Origin: Anaerolineae bacterium
GTDB taxonomy: Bacteria > Chloroflexota > Anaerolineae > Aggregatilineales > Phototrophicaceae
DNA length: 64,000 nt
Assembly (NCBI GenBank): GCA_022824365.1
Contig: JAJEAA010000013.1
Coordinates: 18,146 to 82,145 of the forward strand
Direction: 5' to 3'
How positions within the stretch are numbered: the stretch's first letter is position 1; every line of letters starts with the position of its first letter. The translations under genes and the position numbers were made by a program. The notes beneath the pieces were generated by a model that made no database searches, was not told where the DNA came from, and saw only the letters and a list, made by a program, of their open reading frames with translations. Positions 36,804-44,252 of the stretch are shown here, piece by piece.

Positions 36804-37598
36804 ATGAAATCGAGACTGCTCGTGATGCTGCTGCTGTGCGCGCCGCTGTTGAGCGCTTGTTATCGACAGACGGAAGAGCCTTTCCAGCAAGTCGATAGCG
36901 CTGAGGTGGCGGCGATCCTTACGCCGACCAGTATTGAGGCGGTCATCGAAGACGGAATGGCAAGGACTGACGAGGAAGCGGAGGCTGGGGCGGAGACGAC
37001 GCGGCAGTACGTGACGCCGGAGGCCGTGCCCGGGCAAGTGGAGCGGCCGACGCTCGACGTGCCGACCGAGATTCCGATCGCCGCTACGCCGGTACTGGCG
37101 ACGCTGACGCCAATCGTCCGCGAGACCGCGACCGAAGTAGTAGAGCTGGACCCCGACCATGAATGTGTTTACGCGGTGCGGTCGGGCGACAATTTGTTCC
37201 GGCTGTCTTTGAGTTGGGGCACAACGGTGGACGAGATCATGGATGCGAGCCAGCTTGATAGCGATGCGCTGTCGATTGGTCAGTTGCTGCTGCGGCCGGG
37301 CTGCGAGTATATTGAGCCGACGGCAAGACTGCCGGAATCGCCGGCGCCGGTGCTCATCGAGACGGAGACGCCCGAGGCGACAGCGGAAGCGGAAAGCGAA
37401 GTTGAGGCTGAGGCAGAAGTTGAGCCGGCTGACACGGCGACGCCGACCGGGCCGCAGATTCATGTGGTATCGGCGGGGGAGACCTTAGAGAGCATTTCGC
37501 TGCGGTATCGGGTGGATGTGAATCACTTGATCGCGCTGAACAATCTGACGAACCCGAACCGGTTGTTGGTGGGGCAGGAATTGCTGCTGCCGGACTAG
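36804..37598 (+). CDS. LysM-domain lipoprotein
   Basis: A 264-aa exported protein. The leader MKSRLLVMLLLCAP ends in the lipobox LLSAC with Cys19 as lipidation site. A long Glu/Thr/Pro-rich linker separates two LysM domains, at about 118-165 (YAVRSGDNLFRLSLSWGTTV) and 219-264 (HVVSAGETLESISLRYRVDV). LysM binds peptidoglycan or chitin-type glycans, so the protein probably tethers to the wall. A TATAAT at 36760-36765 may be its -10 box. Confidence 0.88.
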   Translation: MKSRLLVMLLLCAPLLSACYRQTEEPFQQVDSAEVAAILTPTSIEAVIEDGMARTDEEAEAGAETTRQYVTPEAVPGQVERPTLDVPTEIPIAATPVLATLTPIVRETATEVVELDPDHECVYAVRSGDNLFRLSLSWGTTVDEIMDASQLDSDALSIGQLLLRPGCEYIEPTARLPESPAPVLIETETPEATAEAESEVEAEAEVEPADTATPTGPQIHVVSAGETLESISLRYRVDVNHLIALNNLTNPNRLLVGQELLLPD

Positions 37599-37614
37599 AG
37601 GGGGCGGGATTCGC

Positions 37615-37830
37615 TTTTCTACCCCCTCACCCACAAGGGGCTGAGGAGCGGACAGCTTTGAAAATAGCGCGAATTTGAAAGCCAACCCCGCCCCCCAGCC
37701 CCCTCCCCGAAGCATCAGGGAGGGGGAGCGCCCTGAGAGCAGATGGCTTTGATGCTCAATCTTCTGCTATTTGCGCGCTTATTGTCAATTTCATCATCGT
37801 AATTGATTTTTCACGACTAACTTTCACTTA
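37615..37830. repeat. GC-rich element copies and shared AT-rich segment
   Basis: CTACCCCCTCACCCACAAGGGG near 37620 and CCCCGCCCCCCAGCCCCCTC near 37690 are copies of the GC-rich core. The piece at about 37735-37800 (GATGCTCAATCTTCTGCTATT and TGCGCGCTTATTGTCAATTTC) recurs inverted at about 8105-8165. No gene is seen between 37599 and 37896. Confidence 0.55.
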
Positions 37831-37896
37831 CTGAGGGCACAGAGAGTCTTCTCAGTCAAGTCGATGCGTCGGCGAAGTTTGGCGCTGGCGTGCGGA

Positions 37897-38934
37897 TCAG
37901 GGTCGTTGGAAGGTTTGGGGCGTCAGGCGGTTCAGGACGGCTTGGGACAAGTTCAGCACGCTCGCATAATCATCGAGGTTCAGCAGGGCTGTCGGCGAGT
38001 GGATGTAGCGGCAGGGCACTGAGAGGATCATGGTGGGGAGGCCGGTTTGGGCGGTGTGTATGACGCCGCCGTCGGTAGCGCTGCCGCCGAAGGTTTTCAG
38101 CTGATAGGGTATATCGTTTGCGGAAGCCGTCTCGCGCAGGAATGACAGGACGCGGGGGTCGGTGATCAGGCTGCCGTCGGCGAGGGTCAGGACAGCGCCT
38201 TCGCCCATTCGGGTGGTGGGATTGGCGGGCAGGTCGCCGGCGTCGGCTTCGTAGTTGGGGTTGGGCAGGTCGTAGGCGGTGGTGCCTTCGAGTACGATGG
38301 CGGCGTCTGGGGTCAGGCGTTGGGAGGCGACTTTCGCGCCGCGGAGGCCGATCTCTTCCTGGACGGTGAAGGCGGCGGCGATGGTGACGGGGTAGGGTCC
38401 GGCGCGCAAGATATCGATGAGGATGGAGCAGCCGACGCGGTCGTCGAAGGCTTTGCCGCGCAGGACTTTGTCGCTGAGGCGGGCGAAGCGGCTGTCGAAG
38501 GCGATGCGGTCGCCTGGTTTGGCGGCGCTTTTGTCATCGACGCCGACATCAATGCGCAGGTTATCGATGGGGACCGTTTTCATGTCGCGGCCGAGGTGAA
38601 TCGGTTTCCAGAGGACGACGCCGGGGCTGCGCTGGGCGCCGACTTTGACGCGTAAGCCGGGGAGGATGCGCGGGTCGATGCCGCCGATGTTGGTGAATTG
38701 GATGAGGCCGTTGGGGTCGACGGCGGTGACCATCAAGCCGATTTCGTCCATGTGGGCGGCGATCATGACGGTGAATTCGGGGTAGACGGCGCCGGGCTGG
38801 ATGGCGGTGAGGTTGCCGAGGGCGTCCACGTCAACATCGGCGACGTGATCGCGGATGGCGGGCAGGATGAGGGAGCGGACTTCGTCTTCTTCGCCGCTGA
38901 CGCCGATGGCGTTTGAGAGCGTTTCCAGGAGCAT
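37897..38934 (-). CDS. M42-family metallo-aminopeptidase
   Basis: A 345-aa zinc- or cobalt-dependent aminopeptidase of the M42 (glutamyl aminopeptidase/FrvX, TET) family, forming large cytoplasmic shells that trim peptides. Metal and catalytic residues are visible: His61 in IAAHMDEIG, the bridging Asp in AFDDRVG, Glu-Glu in VQEEIGLRG, and the late His in VPCRYIHSP. Cellulase annotations of this family are historical. It stands alone between repeats. Confidence 0.93.
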   Translation of the reverse strand: MLLETLSNAIGVSGEEDEVRSLILPAIRDHVADVDVDALGNLTAIQPGAVYPEFTVMIAAHMDEIGLMVTAVDPNGLIQFTNIGGIDPRILPGLRVKVGAQRSPGVVLWKPIHLGRDMKTVPIDNLRIDVGVDDKSAAKPGDRIAFDSRFARLSDKVLRGKAFDDRVGCSILIDILRAGPYPVTIAAAFTVQEEIGLRGAKVASQRLTPDAAIVLEGTTAYDLPNPNYEADAGDLPANPTTRMGEGAVLTLADGSLITDPRVLSFLRETASANDIPYQLKTFGGSATDGGVIHTAQTGLPTMILSVPCRYIHSPTALLNLDDYASVLNLSQAVLNRLTPQTFQRP

Positions 38935-38976
38935 CGGCAGTCCTTTGCTGTCAGTTGGTCGAGGGAGCGTATAGGG

Positions 38977-39110
38977 GATTTAACCACAGAGAGCACAGAG
39001 AGCACAGAGGTTTTTTCTTTATGAGACGCGCGGTTTTGCCGTGGCGGATCGTTGTGTCGCCTTGCGATGCCATCGCGCATATTCGGGCGACCTGATAGAT
39101 CGCCCCTACG
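38977..39110. repeat. CACAGAG element and palindrome
   Basis: TTTAACCACAGAGAGCACAG repeats at 38979-39012 with a T-rich end. At 39085-39109 lies GGGCGACCTGATAGATCGCCC-type palindrome (one central mismatch) plus CTACG. Confidence 0.6.
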
Positions 39111-39201
39111 AAGCTCGGTGGAATGTCAGGAATTGCGGGACGGGGAAAATGCGGGCGGCATGGAGACCGCCCTCAACTGAAGTACCAGGCGCGAGACAGG
39201 T

Positions 39202-39390
39202 TTAGCTTGGCGTGGGCGTGATGGTGGGGGTGGCGGTTGGGTTGAGGCTGTTGATGATATTGGAGAATATATTGCCGATTGCGGGACCCAGCAGCGCGAG
39301 GATAACGATAACGACCACCGCGACCAGGACGAGAATTAGCGCATATTCGACCAAGCCTTGTCCACTTGGGTTTCTTGGTTTGCGAGCCAT
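39202..39390 (-). CDS. Flp/Fap-type pilin component
   Basis: A 62-aa prepilin. The Flp signature is clear: a short basic leader ending in Gly, then QGLVEYALILVLVAVVVIVI with Glu at +5 and Tyr at +6 of the predicted mature chain, followed by LLGPAIGNIFSNII. The tail is Thr/Pro-rich. Such pilins are cut by TadV-type peptidases and assembled by Tad machinery at the cell surface. No tad assembly genes are in the window. Confidence 0.85.
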   Translation of the reverse strand: MARKPRNPSGQGLVEYALILVLVAVVVIVILALLGPAIGNIFSNIINSLNPTATPTITPTPS

Positions 39391-39544
39391 TTGAATACTC
39401 CTGCGATAAGTGTGTCGGCGATAATGAACTGTGATCGATCACTTGCTTTGAATATAGCATAGGTTGTGGCGGCGGGCAATCAGGCTATTGCGACCGGGGA
39501 GATAAATTGCGAGAGGGTCGTTCGGATGATGATTCTCGATATGC

Positions 39545-39569
39545 GGGCGACCTGATAGATCGCCCTTAC
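39545..39569. repeat. GGGCGA/TCGCCC palindrome
   Basis: The copy reads GGGCGACCTGATAGATCGCC then CTTACAG and lies 26 bp downstream of the second pilin gene, so it could act in its transcript end. Confidence 0.55.
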
Positions 39570-39594
39570 AGACTGGGATGTGGCGGCGGGGAAT

Positions 39595-39750
39595 TCAACT
39601 GGAGAAGTAGTTGACGAGTTGCTCGAGGAAGTCGCGGAGGGAGGGACCAAGCAAAACAAGCGAGATGACAATGACGACGGCGAACAGTATCAGCGCGAGG
39701 GCGTATTCGACGAGATCTTGGCCGGGCTCGTCCCCGGGATAAAGTTTCAT
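39595..39750 (-). CDS. Second Flp-type pilin
   Basis: A 51-aa protein starting at ATG 39750, with GGAG about nine bases upstream. The leader MKLYPGDEPG is followed by QDLVEYALALILFAVVIVIS, with Glu +5 and Tyr +6 as in the first pilin, and LLGPSLRDFLEQLVNYFSS. It differs enough from the downstream pilin to be a distinct subunit. The two pilin genes are on the same strand, about 200 bp apart. Confidence 0.75.
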   Translation of the reverse strand: MKLYPGDEPGQDLVEYALALILFAVVIVISLVLLGPSLRDFLEQLVNYFSS

Positions 39751-39871
39751 GAATTGCGGCTCCTTTGCGACGGGCGTTATTAGCCATATATGCGCTCAAT
39801 GTATCATTACTTGATTCAAGGCACAAACGAATTTAGCGCCAAAGAGTGATGATTTATGGGTAGCGTATAGT

Positions 39872-40034
39872 TTCACCACAAAGACACAGAAGTAAAACCA
39901 AGTTAGTCATGCGACAAATGAAATGTAGTGGATGTTGTAAGCGGGCGACTCACAGAGTCGCCCCTACAATGATTACGGTTTTTGCCATTCTCTTTACCTT
40001 GCAATATTTTTCTCATTACTTTGTTGGTTCTACT
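39872..40034. repeat. MITE copy 2, left inverted repeat intact, right end truncated
   Basis: Begins TTCACCACAAAGACACAGAA (39872) and matches 1727-1880 with about four differences over its shared part, including the central GGGCGACTC/GAGTCGCCC palindrome. The right inverted repeat stops after GGTTCTAC. A degenerate palindrome also lies at 40117. No gene is seen from 39751 to 40159. Confidence 0.75.
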
Positions 40035-40159
40035 GAGATCGCAAAGAATTTTCCTAATATCTCTGTAGTTGAAAGTAAGTAATGAGAATATTGGAGAACG
40101 CTCAGCGAACGGTTTCGGGCGACTTGGCAGGTCGCTCCTACGGATTGGGAAGCGATGGA

Positions 40160-42895
40160 CTAATCGTAGCGTAGGACGTTCATGACGCGTTCTTTGAGGG
40201 CGACGCGGGCGCTGAGGAAGGTGGCGGTCCAGCCGATGAGGAGGGCGGCGATGAAGAGGGCGAGGGCGGTGAGGCGGGCGTCGGCGGGCAGGGGGATGGC
40301 GATGCCGCCGGCGGCGGAGAGCAGGCTGATGCAGAGGGCGCTGACGCCGATGCCGAGGAGGGCGCTGAGCAAGCCGATCAAACTGGACTCGATGAACATG
40401 ACCTGGAGGACGCGGCGGGAGGTGAGACCGATGGCTTTGAGGATGCCGATTTGGCGGCGGCGTTCGAGGGTGGCGAGGGCGACGGTGTTGGCCATGATGA
40501 CGGCGGCGGCAAAGAGGGAGAGCAGGCCGACGATGGTGGGGATGGCGGCGAATTGGTCGATGAGGCGGCCGATGAGACCGTCGATGAATTGCACGTCGAT
40601 GGCGAGGGCGAAGATGATGGAGGAAAGCTGAGCCAGGGCGCGGTTAAGCTCGGCATCAGGCACTTGGAAGGCGTAGAGGGTGAATTCTGATGATAGCGAC
40701 GCGGGCAGGACAGCGGGAGGGATGAGGCCGCCGGGACCGCCGAACGAGACTGCGCCTTCGCTATTGCCCAGGATGCCGATGACTTCCAGTTGGAGATCGG
40801 GGGCGATATCAAGCTGGATGCGGTGGCCGAGGTCGATATCAAGGGAATCGGCAAATTCCGAGGGCAGGACGATGAGAGGCTGGCCGGCGTCTTCCAGGGA
40901 CAGCATGCGGCCGGCTTTGAGAGCGGGCTGGCCGCTGTAGATATCGGGTTTATCGGATTGCCAGACGGCGATATCGAGCGAGTGGTCGCCGCTAAGGGCG
41001 TCCCCGTTGAGCGCGGTCACTTGGGGGGTGTAGTTTTCGATGGTAGTGCGGTAGGTGATATCGACATCGGCGAGGGCGTTGTCGATAGCGTTTTTGATGA
41101 GAGATTGGGGCAAGCCGGGAAAGGGAAAGACGAGGACATTGCCGCCGAAGGTCCGGCTGAGTTGGAGGTTGAGCAGCTCGCGCGTGCCTTCGCCGACGAA
41201 GGCGATGCTGCTGAGGGCGAACATGCCGGCGCTGAGGGCGAGCAGGGTGATGGCGGTCCGCAGGCGATTTGCCGAGAGGTTGCGTTGGGCGAGGCGGAGC
41301 GTGACCATGCCCAGGGAGGGGACCTTGCTGATGAGGAAGATGATGAGCCAGAGGAGGGCGATCAGGATAGCGAAGATGATGAAGACGGCGGCGACGCCAG
41401 CGATGCCAACCAGATAAGGCAGAGGGGGATGATAATCGCTGTTAATTGCGGAATTGCTGATGGGTCCCTGGCGAGCGGAATCCGCCCGGTCAACCGTGAG
41501 CGCGAAGTCGTTATCACCTTCGGACACAGCGGCAAGGCGCTTAGCGGTGAGTTCAAAGGATGGGCGGACGATGTGGCCGACGATGAGTCCGAGGCTGATG
41601 ATGACGAAGGCGAGAAGCAAGAGGGATTGGAGTATTCCCAGGGCGACGAGATGATTTTCGTTGGGGCGGAGGATGATGCTGGGGCGGACTTTGACGGCGG
41701 TGAGGATGGGGGCGACGCCGAAGATGGCGGTGACGAGCAGGCCGAGGATGAAGCCAAAGAGGAGAGCTTCGGGGTAGATTTTCCAGACGAGGGTTTGGCG
41801 GAGGGCGACTGAGCCGTATTCGTTGACGATGACGCTGAGGCCGATGCCGACGATGAGGCCGATGAGGCTGCCGATGAAGCCGAGCATGAGGCCTTCGGCG
41901 AGGAAGAGGGCGGCGACCTGGGGACCGCGCAAGCCGAAGGTTTTGACGGCGGCGATCTCGTTGGTGCGGCGGCGGACGAGGACGAGCATGGTGTTCATGA
42001 TGCCGACGCCGCCGATGAGCAGAGCGCCGAGGCCCATCACGACGACAAAGTCGCTGAGGTATTGGGAGATGACTTCGTAGCGTTGGAGGAAGTCGTAGAT
42101 ATCGGTGGAGCGGACGCCGGGCGCGAGCGCCTCGAGTTCGGCGGCGAGGTCATCGAGCGTTGCTTCGTCGGGCGGCTCGGGGAAGAGGACGCCGATGCGA
42201 TTGGGGGCGAATTCCGCATTGATGACGGCTTGGGCATTGGCGAGATCGAAGTAGGCGAAACCGAAGAAGGCGTTGAGGAAGTTGGTCACGCTGCTTTCTT
42301 CGGCGACGGAGACGATGCCGCGGACGGTGAAGGTTTCTTCAGCGCCGCTGACGCGGACGGTATCGCCGACGCTGATGTCGTTTTGGCTGGCGAGGTTGTC
42401 GCTGATGACGACATCGTCCCCGCCGGTGAAGAGATCGGCGAGGGGCGCATCGGGGGGATCGAGGGCGAGGATGTCATGCGTTGGCGGGTAGGTGCGCGGG
42501 TCGATGAAGTTGCTGCCGATGAAGCTGGGGCGGCCGAATTGCGCGCCATCGGTCTTGGTGATTTGCATATTGCGTCCGCTCATGAAGGCGCTGGCTTTTG
42601 CGCCTTTGGCTTCCGCCCAGGCGAGCAGGTCCCCAAGTTCGGCGGGGCTGAAGGCGCGGGGATCGTTGCTGCCGAAGCCACCGAAGATGCTGTCGTTGCG
42701 GATGAGCAGATCGCCTTTGACTTCGATGCGGACGTTGTCCTTGAGGGTATCGCCGACAGCGAGGCCGAGTGAGCGCAGGGCGACGACGGTGGCAACGCCG
42801 GCCGCGACGCACAAGATGGCGAGGCTGGTCCAGCGGCCGCCGCGGCGGATGTTGCGCAGGGCGTATAGAAAAGTGAAGCGAAGGCGGTGTGTCAT
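40160..42895 (-). CDS. ABC transporter permease, FtsX/MacB type
   Basis: A 911-aa membrane protein with two FtsX-like units. An N-terminal helix (LAILCVAAGVATVVALRSLG) precedes a MacB-like extracytoplasmic domain. Three helices follow, including GVGIMNTMLVLVRRRTNEIA, the hallmark FtsX segment, then a second copy of the pattern ending TLERRRQIGILKAIG. Starting at 42895 (MTHRLRFTF) avoids a repeat-coded leader upstream. Such permeases move lipoproteins or lipids, or export macrolides or peptides, with a separate ATPase, which is absent here. Confidence 0.9.
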   Translation of the reverse strand: MTHRLRFTFLYALRNIRRGGRWTSLAILCVAAGVATVVALRSLGLAVGDTLKDNVRIEVKGDLLIRNDSIFGGFGSNDPRAFSPAELGDLLAWAEAKGAKASAFMSGRNMQITKTDGAQFGRPSFIGSNFIDPRTYPPTHDILALDPPDAPLADLFTGGDDVVISDNLASQNDISVGDTVRVSGAEETFTVRGIVSVAEESSVTNFLNAFFGFAYFDLANAQAVINAEFAPNRIGVLFPEPPDEATLDDLAAELEALAPGVRSTDIYDFLQRYEVISQYLSDFVVVMGLGALLIGGVGIMNTMLVLVRRRTNEIAAVKTFGLRGPQVAALFLAEGLMLGFIGSLIGLIVGIGLSVIVNEYGSVALRQTLVWKIYPEALLFGFILGLLVTAIFGVAPILTAVKVRPSIILRPNENHLVALGILQSLLLLAFVIISLGLIVGHIVRPSFELTAKRLAAVSEGDNDFALTVDRADSARQGPISNSAINSDYHPPLPYLVGIAGVAAVFIIFAILIALLWLIIFLISKVPSLGMVTLRLAQRNLSANRLRTAITLLALSAGMFALSSIAFVGEGTRELLNLQLSRTFGGNVLVFPFPGLPQSLIKNAIDNALADVDITYRTTIENYTPQVTALNGDALSGDHSLDIAVWQSDKPDIYSGQPALKAGRMLSLEDAGQPLIVLPSEFADSLDIDLGHRIQLDIAPDLQLEVIGILGNSEGAVSFGGPGGLIPPAVLPASLSSEFTLYAFQVPDAELNRALAQLSSIIFALAIDVQFIDGLIGRLIDQFAAIPTIVGLLSLFAAAVIMANTVALATLERRRQIGILKAIGLTSRRVLQVMFIESSLIGLLSALLGIGVSALCISLLSAAGGIAIPLPADARLTALALFIAALLIGWTATFLSARVALKERVMNVLRYD

Positions 42896-42926
42896 GGGGG
42901 GCGGTCCTGTAGATTCGTAAGGGTAT

Positions 42927-43096
42927 TTAACCACAGAGAGCACAGAGGGCACAGAGATTTTTTGCCGCCGGGGGCATAGAGTTTTTTCATGAAATGCGCG
43001 GTCTTGTTGGGCTTGGGCGGACGCTTTTCTACCCCATCCCCCGGCCCCCTCGCCATCTCTATGGCGAGCGTCCCAAATCATTGGGGAAGGGTGACT
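42927..43096. repeat. CACAGAG element and GC-rich element
   Basis: TTTAACCACAGAGAGCACAG at about 42928 is followed at about 43028-43096 by CCCCATCCCCCGGCCCC with the GCCATCTCTATGGC hairpin and GGGGAAGGGTGACTCG, close to the copies at 1213 and 8058. The rest of the spacer to 43275 shows nothing. Confidence 0.6.
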
Positions 43097-43275
43097 CGCT
43101 GTTGAAGCTGGCATATTCGCTGCATTCGCACGATAAATCCGATTTCACAGAGTTTAGCGCGGACGCTGAGAGAGTTGATTAGATGTGGAGACCGGCGTCT
43201 CATGCTTGCTTGCGGCTGGCTGCTAGACTATATTTCACAGCACTTTTGGAGATCAGGACAGCCGAGGACAGCAAG

Positions 43276-44019
43276 ATGAGCAGACCGGTGATCGGGATCA
43301 CAAGCGGCGGACGGAGCGAGGAGTATATTCAGTCGCGGCATTACCGGGAGTTTTACAGTACGCCGGCGCCTTATGTGGACGCGGTGCGGCGGGCGGGGGG
43401 CGCGGCTTTGTTGATCCCGCCGGGGGAAGCGTGGGAGGATGTGTTGCCGCTGCTGGACGGCGTGGTGGTGACGGGAGGCACGGATATTGATCCGGCCGAG
43501 TATGGCGGCGACCGGGGGAACGGGCATATTTTGCCGGCTGACATTGAGCGGGACGCGAGCGAACTGAGCCTGGTGCGGCATTTGCTCGAGGAGCGGGAGA
43601 GGCCGCTGCTGTGCATCTGCCGTGGATTGCAGGTCTTGAACGTGGCGGCGGGCGGGACCTTGCACGAGCATATTCCGGACATCCAGGATGAGGACATTCA
43701 TCGCGACGAGGCGGGTTTATGGGCGATGCAGGAGGTGCATGTGGAAGCCGACAGCTTGATCGCCGAGGTGATGGGGGCGACGCGGCTCCGCACGTCATCG
43801 GGGCATCATCAGGCGATAAAGGCGCTGGGCGATGGGCTGCGCGTGGTGGCGGCGGCGGCGGATGGCATCATTGAGGCAGTGGAAATGTCGGGACATCCCT
43901 GGTTGGCGGCGGTGCAGTGGCATCCGGAAGTGACGGCGGCTGAAGACTCGAGCCAGCAGGCTTTGTTTGACGCGCTGGTGGCGAAGGCGGGGGAGTACGG
44001 GGATTGTCACAGGGGATAA
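43276..44019 (+). CDS. Peptidase C26 / gamma-glutamyl-GABA hydrolase-like protein
   Basis: A 247-aa class I glutamine-amidotransferase-fold hydrolase (PuuD-like). RPVIGIT at the N-terminus, GVVVTGGTDIDP, the nucleophile Cys115 in LLCICRGLQVLN, and VQWHPE carrying the catalytic His are all present. PuuD cleaves gamma-glutamyl-GABA in putrescine breakdown, but relatives hydrolyse other gamma-glutamyl amides. The 43276 start leaves out an unconserved upstream leader. No other put/puu genes are nearby. Confidence 0.9.
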   Translation: MSRPVIGITSGGRSEEYIQSRHYREFYSTPAPYVDAVRRAGGAALLIPPGEAWEDVLPLLDGVVVTGGTDIDPAEYGGDRGNGHILPADIERDASELSLVRHLLEERERPLLCICRGLQVLNVAAGGTLHEHIPDIQDEDIHRDEAGLWAMQEVHVEADSLIAEVMGATRLRTSSGHHQAIKALGDGLRVVAAAADGIIEAVEMSGHPWLAAVQWHPEVTAAEDSSQQALFDALVAKAGEYGDCHRG

Positions 44020-44090
44020 AGCACAAAGACACGAAGGGCACAAAGATATTCTTGTTTAGCGCAGGGCGTGCTCTAAGGTTCTTTGGTGGA

Positions 44091-44215
44091 TTCTTAGTAG
44101 TTCCAAGTTAATCATGTAATAAGTGGTCGATGGGGGATGGCATAGGCGGGCGACTCACAGAGTCGCCCCTACAATGTTTTCGATTATTTTGGAACTGCTG
44201 CGGGCACAGAGATTT
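44091..44215. repeat. Diverged MITE-like copy with palindrome
   Basis: TTCCAAGTTAATCATG near 44101 resembles the left interior of the MITE. The same GGGCGACTC/GAGTCGCCC palindrome and CTACAATG sit centrally (about 44153). GATTATTTTGGAAC closes it in inverse of the left side. Much more diverged than the other two copies. Confidence 0.45.
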
Positions 44216-44252
44216 TTTCAAGTGAAGTCGACAAGTCGGTGAGGTTTCACTT

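Noticed and set aside
40790..41812. 340-codon plus-strand open frame rich in Asp, Glu and Gly
   Set aside because: It is antisense to the FtsX-type permease and is low-complexity sequence.
42896..43114. Upstream extension of the FtsX-type permease by 73 residues
   Set aside because: The extension translates the CACAGAG and GC-rich repeats. The conserved protein starts at 42895.
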